Part shown: one piece after another, positions 43,970-54,905 of the stretch
Layout: each line of letters begins with the position of its first letter
How positions within the stretch are numbered: position 1 is the stretch's first letter
Origin: Rhododendron vialii
Taxonomy: Eukaryota; Streptophyta; Magnoliopsida; Ericales; Ericaceae
Assembly: GCF_030253575.1 (NCBI RefSeq)
Contig: NC_080557.1
Coordinates: 45,336,501-45,400,500, forward strand
Direction of reading: 5' to 3'
DNA: 64,000 bases
Program-made: the position numbers and the translations under genes
Notes under the pieces: generated by a model
What the model was told of the DNA's origin: nothing
What the model saw: the letters and a program-made list of their open reading frames with translations, nothing else
The model's database searches: none

Positions 43970-45235
43970 CAAAGAACTGATTCCCCTTTTTCACTCTGCC
44001 AACCGGGGAAAAAAAAATCAGCCTCAAGCCTTCTAATGAGGCAGTGCTAAAGGATAAAAAACAAGACATTTAATCAAAGATATAAAATTTCTTAAAAATC
44101 AAAATCAACTGTATCTCCAACAACAGAACTACAGCATGTGTTTCCTAGATACTGCCAGCCAAGACATTGTTTTGGATTTGATCCTCCTAAGCATGTCACT
44201 AGCAATATTCATACTATCCATAGCAGAGGAATTGTAAAGCTTCCACACCTAGGGTAAATGAAAACGAGCAGTTAACACTATTGTGGGTACCTTTCCACTG
44301 ACTCTAGTACTCACCCTAACATAGCAGAAAATACATTTCAAGACCCAACAACCCACACTTTCGACTAGAGCAGAAAGGAATTTCATACTGAACCTGAATA
44401 ACCTAATCCACTACGTTAGGTGACAGATGGCAACGTGCTTCACGTATTGGATTCACTGGAGCGAATTCAGAGGGAACTTCCGCTTTCCAGGCACCAAAAC
44501 ACATCATACTGGTATGCACATCCCAATCCCCGCTTATTCTGGAAAGTTCATTTCATGCAGAAACCGCCAAAATAAGAAGGACGAAGGCAATGCCTTGAAA
44601 AATCCTCAACACCTCTCACAAACCTACCACACTACCCAAGAGAATACAGAGAAGGAAAACCAGAACGAACCTATGCCACTAAGACTATGAAAACAGTTCA
44701 AAGATAACCAGAAAAGAGTAAGCAAAATTGAACAATTACCCTTGAGTAATCCTCCTCCCAATATTGTTTTTGAGTTCCTATGAAAAGCTCTGGACAAGTC
44801 CTGATACTCCTTTGTCGTATTATTCTCTTCACAAAGCTCTACCTTCCAATAGAGCAGAGCCAAAAAAATTATGTTAGGGGGGTCTAAAATATATTCATAT
44901 GCAAGTTATTTTTCAAGTTGTTAATCCAATGAAATAACTAAATTAAGACATTAATTATAAGGAAGATATACTGTGAGAAATATAATTTTGCTTTACAATC
45001 GGCCCCAAGGATAGTGTATGTTGAAAACAATGCATCATAGCCTCATTCGTAATGGTATGAACTCTTGAAGAGATGAGAATGCTTGAAATTTCAATGCATT
45101 TAAAGCAAGTAGGGGCAATTTAGAAATTATTTTGAGGGGTCAATATAACAAAATTTGGCTACAAACTATCAAATATCCTTGTGTGAGAAATAAGAGTGAG
45201 TGGGTCAAGTGACCCCACTTGTATCTTAGTCCCTC
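43970..45235. other. Region without a supported gene
   Basis: Contains the 5'-flank-like sequence of the HAKAI fragment and mixed AT-rich DNA. Some short frames (for example on the minus strand near 44130-44250, reading WKLYNSSAMDSMNIASDMLR) could be exon or transposon relics, but I cannot name them. Confidence 0.35.
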
Positions 45236-45239
45236 TGCC

Positions 45240-45634
45240 CCTGATATCCTGCACAAGATTCCCAATAACCTCAGCATACCTCTGATCGAAAATTCTAGAG
45301 TTCCTTTCTCTCCACCGGTAGTAGACAGCTAGACAGTCAATTTGAAGATCAGGACTTTTACTGAATTTCCTTGTGCATGGAGCACAACCCCATTCATTAT
45401 AGCTATAAACCTCTCAGGAAGATCCAAGATAGTCCCTTTGGTTAGAGCTATCAAGAGAAGTGACACTTCAAAAAAAAGGCAGTCAGTACTCTCTTTAGTA
45501 TCACTGCATAGCACAAAACTAGAATTTGCTGCAACACCCCCAACTAGACAATCTACTCTAGCGGCAAGTCTCCCTTGAAAGAACATCCACTGTATAAAGG
45601 ACCATCTAGGGGTACGGTGTGGAAACCACTTCAA
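45240..45634 (-). mobile_element. LINE (L1-type) fragment: zf-RVT end and linker
   Basis: The minus strand reads KWFPHRTPRWSFIQWMFFQG, RLAARVDCL and STDCLFFEVSLL, then after a break YYRWRERNSRIFDQRY. This is the usual layout just after the reverse transcriptase in plant L1 elements. It is a separate piece from 39964-40870, in the same orientation. Confidence 0.7.
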
Positions 45635-45676
45635 TTAAAATATGGTATCGGAATGTTGATACGGAAAACCTAAAAA

Positions 45677-46378
45677 TGTTGTTGTGTGGCCCGTGATCCT
45701 CGATCTTTTCCTCCGTTGGTGGCTTGATGGTTGCTGAGACTTCTTCTCCTAGCCTGCACAGGGAGCGCACGACTAAGACCTGGCCGGGTTGCCCGGCAAG
45801 GCCCTCCAGCGAGAGGATAAGTATGTGTAGGAAGAAAGGGAAGAGACTTAGGGTTTGAGTGGGTAATCGTGTGTATGAGTGCGTACCTCTTTTAGGGTTG
45901 CCATCCTTTAATATTTATAGAGTCTCCTTAGCTTGCTCTCCAAGTACAGGCATGTGCCTTGCACGGGCTAGGCGATGTCACTGTAGCGTCATAGCATAGA
46001 TCTGGTAACCGTTTTGGCATGAGCTGGCACACCCCATGTGCGTTCATCATTATCTTTTGGCATAACCGCTTTTGTCACGTGAAGGGCTATATGACCCAGA
46101 AGGTGGCCGAGCCTTATATACAGCCGAACCCCGTTATTTGGCCGAACCTGGTATACAGCTGAGCCCGATGGGCGGCACGAGTGAGGAATACGTCCACAAG
46201 TACGCCACTGACGGTGGCCGAACTTGCACTTCATACTGAGACAAAGCTCTCTTCAAGGATCTTCCCCATGGATGAATCCCGGCCAGTAGCCGAGCCCAAT
46301 TCAGGCACGGTAGTGGCGGTCGGCTGCGGATGGTTGCGTTCGGCCTGCCACAGTTGTGCATGTATATCCATAATAACA
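45677..46378 (-). mobile_element. Probable solo LTR, about 0.7 kb
   Basis: On the minus strand the segment starts TGTTATTATGG and ends ACACAACAACA (TG...CA). A good TATA box (CTATAAATA) lies near 45920-45930, where an LTR promoter would be. It is GC-richer than its surroundings, with repeated GGCCGAAC-type words. No internal region or clear target duplication was found, so the family is undecided. Fossil. Confidence 0.45.
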
Positions 46379-46741
46379 TCTTTTAGTTCTGTTAAGGAAA
46401 ACATCTTTTCATTTGAATGAATGCTTCTATGTACTGAAACAACAAATCAAATGAAGAAAATCAGTGACTTAACCTACAACGGATAAGACCAAAAGTAAGG
46501 TATAAACCATAGCTTCACGTCAATGCAATTAATCCTACCGTACAACCTTGATTTTAAAAGCATTCTAAAAGCATAGAAAGAAGTGTCATCAAGTTGCCTT
46601 CTTCTTTCTACAAAAAAAAAAAAAATACTGTTACTGGCTTTGTTCTATACCAGGATACGACATACAGAAATTTAAGAAAAGAAAGTTAGGCAATCACGTA
46701 TGCAAAGTATTAGTGGGGTGTCCAAAGTAAATCAACCGTAT

Positions 46742-46969
46742 ACCTGCTCAGTGATTGGAACTCAGATCAGCGGCGGTGAAGGTCGACTTGGATTTGCAAC
46801 GGTTATAACGGACTGAGACCACAAGCCTTCGAGGGAAAAAAAAAAAGTCTTTTCCGGTTGTGGGAGTGTCTATAGAATTTGGAGGAGGTGGGTGTATTGT
46901 ACAAAGAGAGGTGAAGAGGAGACTTGTCGCTATGGCTGCATTCAATTTGCAGTGACTGTTTTGGTGCAA
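46742..46969 (-). pseudogene. First-exon-like sequence of an unidentified plastid-protein gene
   Basis: The minus strand reads NAAIATSLLFTSLCTIHPPP, then RRLVVSVRYNRCKSK and TFTAADLSSN, which looks like a transit peptide of a nuclear gene for a plastid protein. It is followed by CAG and a GTATAC donor-like site. There is no ATG at the expected place and a stop precedes the donor. No downstream exons were found to its left. A shorter relative lies at 41376-41455. Confidence 0.45.
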
Positions 46970-47049
46970 TGCTGCAACTTACTCTTTAATCTGCTGCTGC
47001 AATAATGGTTTTACTAATGTGAGATGTTCTTTTGGTCATGACCTAAAAT

Positions 47050-48343
47050 GGTCTGGGGAGAATGAGGCATCTGTTGCTCTTCGAAACTGCAAAAAGATCG
47101 AGAAACTAGAGGATCCGATGGGGCTAGGTAATTGTCTGTCTTTTATCCCATGATATTGACTTTGTTTTTTTACTGAGCTGGATGCTTCTTTGCTCTCGCT
47201 CTAGGACTTTGATTGGTTATGGCAACTCATCTTGTGGCTATTCTATTAATGGTGCAGTCAAGGAAATTCTCAAGCTTTGCCCTGCAAGAGTGTTGGTAGC
47301 ATTGTACAAGCTCCCAAGCTTTGACTCAGTCGACTTCCTAAAAAAAGTGGCCACTGTCAGGGGTAAGCTTAAAAAGGGTGGTATTGTGGATGTTGAATCT
47401 GCTGCGAGAAAATCGTCTTGCATGACTGGAATGAAGGTATTCATGATCAGGGAATTATCATTTTCTTTCTGTTTATAAGAGAACCAAATAAAAGGAGCTC
47501 AATACCAAGTTGACACAAAGCCTTCTTGCTTTCTTTGTTCTTTTCCCAAGTAAAATCCCATACTATACGATGCCTCCAACTAGGAATCAAGAAGAACAGT
47601 CAGAATCAAAAATCTTTTCAGAACTCGGAAAGGAGTTCAATATTGACGAGATTTACAGCAGCGAGTATTCATTTATTGGGAGCCTTAAATCTTTCGATGA
47701 TGTAAAACATGTTGAAGGACCTCCAAATTGCCCTCTAAATTTCGATGAGCAGATGCTCAAGGTTTGTGATTATCTCGAAAACATTGATTTTGTGTCCTTA
47801 GGCCATGTTGGATCTTCGATTTATTGTGGGAAAGAAAAATGATGAGAAAACCATAAGTGAATTTAGCTTCTTTGACTTTACTATCTTCTCCTATTTTCCT
47901 ATACCTTCTCTTTCCTCTCCCTGAATTCCTCCTATAAACTCAAATCCAAGCGCATTAGTGGGAATCCTCTGTTGACTCTGGTCTCTGGTTCACGTGCCAA
48001 GATGATGTAAAGCAACAACCCTCAAATCAAGGCAATGATTTGGTCAACGATGGTGAGTCGGTGACAACGAGCCCATGGTATCTGAAGAAGATGTTGCAGA
48101 AACTGTATGACGCAGTAGGCATACTCAACTCGAAGTTGATGACAGCAGAGAAGAAGAGGCGGAAGAAAGCCAATAAATCAAGTGGTGATGCCATGGAGCT
48201 AGGATGATGATGATTACGAGTTCAAGGTGGATAATGTCAAGAGAGGTTCTGCCATGGAAGATGGTGAGGAGAATGAGGAAACTGGTGGTAGCAATCAAAC
48301 GAGATTTGAGGTGCTTGCCTCTGGAGTTGAGATTGATGAGTAG
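47050..48343 (+). pseudogene. NSN1 partial copy, 5'-truncated
   Basis: Corresponds to NSN1 from the middle of exon 6 to the stop: about 47050-47127 (exon 6 end), 47258-47436 (exon 7), 47550-47761 (exon 8) and about 47998-48343 (exon 9). The N-terminal basic domain, NKID and P-loop motifs are absent. Exon 7 has two extra bases (GCGAGAAAATC against GCGAGAATC). The exon 8 acceptor CCCAG has become CCCAA. The exon 9 acceptor is also lost, and exon 9 has internal deletions. The piece cannot make a GTPase. Confidence 0.92.
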
Positions 48344-50361
48344 AAGGAATACACTGGCAACATTACATATTGGCGAGTTTATTTTTATCCTTCCACCCTG
48401 CAATTTTGATATCTGTAAGTTATTGAATCTGAGATCAGTGAAGACTTTGAAATGCTTACTAGTATGCATTCTGCAAGGATGGTATTCAACTAGTAGTACT
48501 TTTTTGCTTATTGACTAGTACTCTCTCTCTCTCTCTCTCTCAGACACGCGGGCGCACAATTCTACCCTTTAGCTGATGGCGCCAAAACCGAGAGGCGTAT
48601 CTCTATGAAAAAGCAGCACTTAAGAGACACACATACACCACAGTGCGAGGTTAACATCTGTTTGGAAAATCATCTTCACTAAGCACCCAGCAAAAAACCA
48701 TACACGAATTTATTAGGCTGTCGACTCTAAGTAAAAGAAATCTTCAAATACCGTTTCATATCTTGATACATTCAACGCGTAGTGCAAATTCTTACCTTAG
48801 GTTGTGTGTTAGATCATGGTGATTTGCGCGGAGATTTACCAAGGAAAAAGGAAATGATATAAGTTCCGCAAAGGTTACATTGAGCCTGCAGTCGTTGCTT
48901 GTGAGATTAAACCCAAGATGACTACGATAAATGCCACAAAACTGTCATAAATTTAACTGTGTTTCAGAGCAAAAAAATCATGCTCCATTGGACTCAAACT
49001 GTGAAATCAGAAAATTTTACAAAGACATCATGTCCCATTGGACTTCACCTTGAAATACTAAAAATTTCCAAGAACCTCATCTCCAACGTAGAACAGAGTG
49101 TCACCGGTTGCACCAGGCAATGAAAACTGACCTGAATCATTACAGACAATGATACATGTCACAAAAATGGTTCAACTCACACGAGCGTACACAACCAAGA
49201 TTCACAAAGATCACAAGTTGAGTATCACTGGAGGTAACAAAGGGAGATGGAACCATCAGTCATTATCTGATACCCCTTCAAGTGGATCGTTCTCAGTGGG
49301 ATTAGTATCTTCTTTCGTCTCGACATCGGGGGTGCTCGAGCTGGATGACGGTGGTGAGATTGCTGAAGCGACTGCAACGGTAACTGAGGCTGAATTTGTA
49401 GTAGTATCAACATCACTAACAACCGATACCTCTGCCGTGGAGGGCTTGGGAGTAAGACTTTGTGCTTCCATGGCTTCATGCGCTGCCTTCTCTTTGGCTC
49501 TTTTGGCTCTCTCTAATACATCCTCCTGCATATGGTCATATAATTACAGGATTTTCGCTTTTTTCTGTACAAAGCAGCGCACAACAAAATCTATGCTGTG
49601 AACAAAGAAAAGATGGACGGTGTTTGGCTCCTGGAATTGCGAGGCATTCATCCAAAGAAAGCAAAAGATAAGAACATAATGAAGAGTCGTCCAACTAAAT
49701 AGGCTGGACTCCCCTTAGTATCTAAATTCCAAAACTCTGTTATACAGCTAGTAGCCAGTTTTTGGCCTCATGGCCCTCATCCAACATGAAACTTACATAT
49801 TTTACATATTTACTTTTTTTCAGGCGGGGATGACTTCTCTCGACTCTGGAACCTCTTTGAAGCTAATTGGTAGCGGGTGTTTAGAAACCTTTATATGCTT
49901 TTCAAAATACCAAAGACAGCTTAATGGGACCTTTTTTTGGCTGAACTTTGGAACCATGTTGAAGCTAAGTGATAATGACCCTTAAAAGTAAAAAATAAAT
50001 AAAAGCACGAAACCAAATCGAGTTAGATGTGCAATAACCTACTCGAACTACTTGTTAGTACCTGGAAGTCCTGCACTTGCTTTTGCTGCTCAGCTTGTAA
50101 TCTACCAAGTGCACTAAAAAACTCCCCTACTGCAGACTCAACACGCTCATTAACTGCTTCTGCTAGGGCCTTCCCCAAGAAAAACGCATCCAGAACACTC
50201 CTGCTGTCGCTCTCGCCTGCAAAATCCAGTACCCATTTCAGCACAAAAATAATAAAAGAGGAAAGTTCTTACACATCCCTTGGTCAAATTGTGAGACTAG
50301 TCAATAGAACAAAGGTGTGAGTCCTGCCCAAGTGCAGAACCAACAAACAATTAGCCAAATG
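47050..50361. repeat. Segmental duplication, right copy
   Basis: Partner of 35682-38951, in the same orientation. The space between the two copies (38952-47049) is about 8.1 kb. Confidence 0.93.
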
Positions 50362-52008
50362 GAACTTCCCCCCACCCTAGGGAAAACGACCACCAAACCG
50401 GCTAATTCTCTATGAACCTTCACCAAACATTCCCACCCAACCAAAACTGAACCAAACCAAAGTAAGGCTTGTGTCCCATCAAGTGTGGTCAGCGACTAAA
50501 CAATTATTCTGTGAACTCGTAAAACCAATGGTGATGGTAGCTGAAGAGAGAAATATTGGAAACGCCCTGAAAACACAATTATCAAGGGGGGAAAACAGAA
50601 GCAGCAAGAAATGCTATAGCCCAGACTTGGCTGCAATTCGACAACTGATTATTTTCACTTTTAGCTATGAAGTTGGGTTATAATGAGAAAGAGATACCCG
50701 GAGAGAGATGCCAAAACATTTTGAAACAAAAGAAATGTCGCCAAAACTAAAAGCAGCAAGAAATGCTTTTGACCTTCAAAGCACAAAACAGGATATATTT
50801 GTATAACTAGCAAAGATGAATAATCACGATTGTCATAAAATATAATGCAGATATGGGATGGATGAGTCTACACAATACATGGGAGCTCAAGCAACAATTT
50901 TATCAACTTGAGTTGCTACAAATTGACAAGGAATGGAGTCTGCATTCACCAAACACTTGATCCCAAAATCAGATTGCAACATAGAAGAATAAGAAATGAT
51001 ACTCTCTTCATACCTCGACTGCTTGAAGACATTCAAGCATAATATTCAAAACCAACCGTAATTTCACTTATGTTATGATAGTTGTCATCTTATGGGATTT
51101 AACAAATAAATGTAACTTCTTCACTCTCACTATGTTTCTATCTTCCTCTATGCCTCTAAAAATCCCACAACTAACCCATGATCCAAACAGCTACTAAACA
51201 TATGCTTTTAGCAGCATTAAGACTCCATATATCCTCCACCAATGATCCCAGTCGCAATTCTCCGCTGATACCAACTCATGACTAAACCAGTACAAGTGCT
51301 ATCATGGATGCCAAACAAACAAATGCCCTATCTTCATGAGATGCCAAATAGAAGAATAGAACTTGTATAATATCCTCAAAGGGGGAGGCTGAGGCATTCC
51401 AATAATCTGAAGCTCTCTTGACCCAGTATTCCAACTCATACATGAAGTACAACTGAACTAAGTCGAATACTGGTTCCATTCTTACAAGTAAAAGAAAGTC
51501 CCGCATAACACGTTGACGGATTAAATCTTCATAGACAGTAATCACTGTCAAATAATGTGGGAAACTACAACTACAAGTACAAAGTGAAGCAAACTGCCAA
51601 ATTGACAGTTCTTTCAGAAACCCACGTCATAATACACGCAGAATTAGTCTAAAACCCTCTTCAAATTTCAAACCCAATTCATTTCAAACAATATGCACGT
51701 ATACAGATTTTACACTGACACAGAAATGGTATTAGCTAGTAGTACTTACCAGGGCCAGGAGCCCCTGGTCCTGTGCTGCTATTGCACCTAAAGCAGATAG
51801 TATTTGATAAAACTCCCCCAAATCTTGTTGATCTGACCTTTAGAGACGAAGAAGAGAAGGGAATATTCTCAAATGAAAGACAAGGAGGGGTAACAGCTGA
51901 GGGGACCCATGATGGATTGGGACAAGGGTTTTTGTGGGTGATTGATGGGATTCGAGAATATGTCGTTGATGGTGGTGGGGATGCCGAAAATCCCCCGACA
52001 GTCATCAT
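49256..52008 (-). CDS. Predicted plastid protein of unknown function, 227 aa, intact copy
   Basis: Three minus-strand exons (52008-51750, 50216-50062, 49525-49256) join to 228 codons. Residues 1 to about 75 are rich in Ser, Thr and Pro with few acids (MMTVGGFSASPPPSTTYSRI) and look like a plastid transit peptide. The conserved core (about 88-170, ESDSRSVLDAFFLGKALAEA through QAEQQKQVQDFQEDVLERAK) is predicted helical and coiled-coil, from AEAVNERVESAVGEF on. The tail is Ser-, Thr- and acid-rich and ends VSDND. There is no transmembrane helix in the core. I recognise it as a conserved plant protein but cannot name its family with confidence. It is tail-to-tail with the NSN1 pseudogene, as the broken left copy is with NSN1 itself. 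Confidence 0.82.
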
Positions 52009-52761
52009 TTCCTATGCGTTTCCACCACCGGTCCTTTCCTTCCCTCTCACTCTAGATTGGGTCACACCGACACAGAACAAAGGGTTGGTGAAAGAAGCCG
52101 GATTCGTATGGGAGAAATTTCTCCGTACCGGGTATAGTTGATGGTTAATAACGCCACCTGGTACTTGCGCATCTGAACCTTCTGTTGTACAGTATAGTCT
52201 GTTCCAATAATTCTAAATTACGAAAAAAAATATGTTCCGAAATTACCGGAAGATATAGCACAGGTACATATTCAAGGGATTTATTCCAAATTTGTATTAT
52301 TGATTTATCTTTTTGGTGTAATTTCGGAATATATTTTCTATGTGCAAAGGAAAAAAAAAAAAAAAAACTGTTATATCTGGTCCAATTAGTTTGCCTCCTA
52401 TTTTATTTTAATTGAATATAAAATAGGAGTATTCTTTTAGCTGATAATCATTTTGATATATAATGTGAATCTTATCTAATGTATTTTATAGTTTCACTTA
52501 AAAACTCTTGAGAATCACAGAAAAATTTGCAAATTAAAAGATATAAGAAATTTAAAAGTGACAAGAACTCTCATAGAGGACTACTAAATTGGGATGGATG
52601 TGGAGTAGTAATCTTTTGGTATTCTTCCATCGAGCAATATGGGAAGACAATTTGTCAACGATGAAAATAAGACGATGTTATATTCTCCAAAGAGCTTTAT
52701 GTTTCTTTTGAAAAATATTGTCAACCCATTCGGAAGGTTAATGATAACGGTCTTTCTACTG
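52009..52761. other. Promoter side of the plastid-protein gene and AT-rich DNA
   Basis: The first about 150 bases are the probable leader and promoter of the minus-strand gene. An A(18) run lies near 52350-52367. No other gene is supported. Confidence 0.4.
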
Positions 52762-52880
52762 TCAGCTCAGTGGGTTGACAATAAGCACACAAGAGAATAA
52801 AGAAAACACATATTTCTATATATTTTTTTTATATTTTTTAATATACATTCACACTTCTTATTGTCAGCCCAGTGAGCTGA
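52762..52880. mobile_element. Small foldback MITE, about 119 bp
   Basis: TCAGCTCAGTGGGTTGACAA at the left is matched inverted by the right end (TTGTCAGCCCAGTGAGCTGA). The AATAAG / CTTATT next to it also pairs. The centre is AT-rich. Confidence 0.7.
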
Positions 52881-53242
52881 TTTTAGATTTTTCCTAATGA
52901 TAAAGTAAAGAAAACATGAACACGTCCTATCCATTCTAAAAAAAACATTTGACTATGATGTGATGTTACGCTATTTTGTGAGTTTTTTCTTGGGCCAACT
53001 TGGATTAAAAAAGATATTATTATTTGAAAATTGTGGAAAGCATCAATTACATTAAATTACGTTGATTGGATTAGGATACCAAGTAGTAATACAATATCAA
53101 AATGCAATTATCTTGAAAAATATTAGATTGCCACAATGCGAATCATGCAATCATATATTAATTGACATCTCGATCAACATAATTTGTGGTATGACTTAGA
53201 TTCTTATAGGAACATCTATTTTTTTTCTCGGTAAGATAAAAA

Positions 53243-53364
53243 TTTATAAAACGAACCTGCAAATATTACAGCTGCTAAGAGGCATACTTATAGTAACATC
53301 TTATTTATAAAAACGAACCTGCGAATATTACGAATGCTTGGAGGCATACTTATAGTAACATCTT
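53243..53364 (+). repeat. About 61-bp tandem duplication
   Basis: TTTATAAAACGAACCTGCAA and TTTATAAAAACGAACCTGCG begin the two copies. Both end GAGGCATACTTATAGTAACA followed by TC. Confidence 0.85.
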
Positions 53365-53597
53365 TCTGTATGTTATTTCAAACCATTAATCCAAGCATTG
53401 AAAACAACCCTTTTCCCTTTTTTTATTGTCTAGTCTCTTTTCCCTTTTTTTTTTGGGGCTTTCTGGGGCTGGGTACGTAATTGATTACCGAATGGTTTGC
53501 GTAATGCGTAAACAAACTGTTCCAAATCCTTACCCGTGAAACACTGGAAAAGCCCAAATGCGCAGATTCAGGAAGGAACTTTTATACTACACACAAT

Positions 53598-54163
53598 TAG
53601 GCCTGTCAATGGACCGGATTCGATCCGGATCCGATCCCAAAAATCCGATCCGGATCCGGATCCGAATCCGATAACATCGATCCGATAATCCGATAATCCG
53701 GATCCGGTAATTCAATACGGATCCGGGTCGGATCCGGGTCGGATCGGATTAAATCCGTTATCAATCCGAATCCGAACTTTGTTTTTTTTTAAAATTTTAA
53801 TTTTTTTAAAAAAAATAGTAAAATTTTTATTTTGAAAAAAAAAATGTTTAAGAAGTTGTATTTTTATTTTTATTTTTTATTTTAATTTTTTTAATTTTTT
53901 TTTCTGAAAATAATTTTTTTTTGAAAAAAAAATTGTATTTTTTTGAAAAAAATATTTTTTTTTGGCTAAAATTTTTGAAGTAAAAAAAGTTTCCGGATCG
54001 GATTCGGATTTTCGGATCGGATCCGGATTTTTCGGATTCGGATCCGGATTCTCACTATCGGATTTGAGTCTTATCGGATCCGGATCGGATTGTGTCTTAT
54101 CGGATTCGGATCCGGATCCGGATCTGTCGGATCCGGATCGGATCCGGCCCATTGACAGGCCTA
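53598..54163. mobile_element. hAT-type MITE, 566 bp, exact 8-bp target duplication
   Basis: Ends TAGGCCTGTCAATGG and CCATTGACAGGCCTA are perfect inverted repeats, flanked by CACACAAT on both sides (53590-53597 and 54164-54171). Both arms are packed with GGATCCGGATCGGATC-type words, and the centre is T/A-rich. The 8-bp duplication is diagnostic of the hAT superfamily. There is no transposase. Confidence 0.92.
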
Positions 54164-54905
54164 CACACAATTCGTATTTCAGAAAACTTCCGACACAATT
54201 TTGAAACACAAATTGGGACACAAGTATATTCGAAATCGATAGATGTATATGAATCTATATGCATTCATCGGTTTCAAATATAGTTGCATCCGGAGTTACT
54301 TGCCTTGTTTGGAAAATAATTTGCAAAAAAAATTTCAACTCAAAAAATACACATTACCTCTAATTCTAATTATTACTCTCATTATCTTCAATTATTTCTC
54401 TAATTTCTCTTTCTATATCTCTCTATTCATTACCCCTTTATCCAATTACCCTACTTTCTCTCTCCATCATAACTTCAAAAATTCTTTTCAAAATTTTCAA
54501 AACTGTCATCCAAACATAGCAATACGGGTGTTCAAGAAAACCATATGAATCGTAAAACCGGCCCGGCCCGGCCCGACCTACTTGGTCCGGTTATGCGGTT
54601 CTACGGGGCTCAAAAAAATAAGAACTGTTAGTTTTGGTTCGGTTATTGCTTATCAATTAATGAACCGTGGTTACAATCGAACCGGACCATTTAAAACTAA
54701 GATAAATATAGATATACATATGTGTGTGTAATTAAATATGTATTTGAATTTAGTAGGTTAATCTTTTCCTTACTAAACTTAATTTATCTAGAGATGAAAT
54801 TTTATTTATTAGGAAAGCTTTTATTTTCTTCATTCCTTTCCTATTCCATCAGATTATCTTTCTATTTCTTTAATTTTATGAGTTCATATTTTCTGAATGG
54901 AAGCA

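Noticed and set aside
53877-54283. Open frames rich in Ser, Asp, Pro, Arg and Gly repeats
   Set aside because: They are translations of the GGATCC-type words in the hAT MITE arms, open on both strands by chance.
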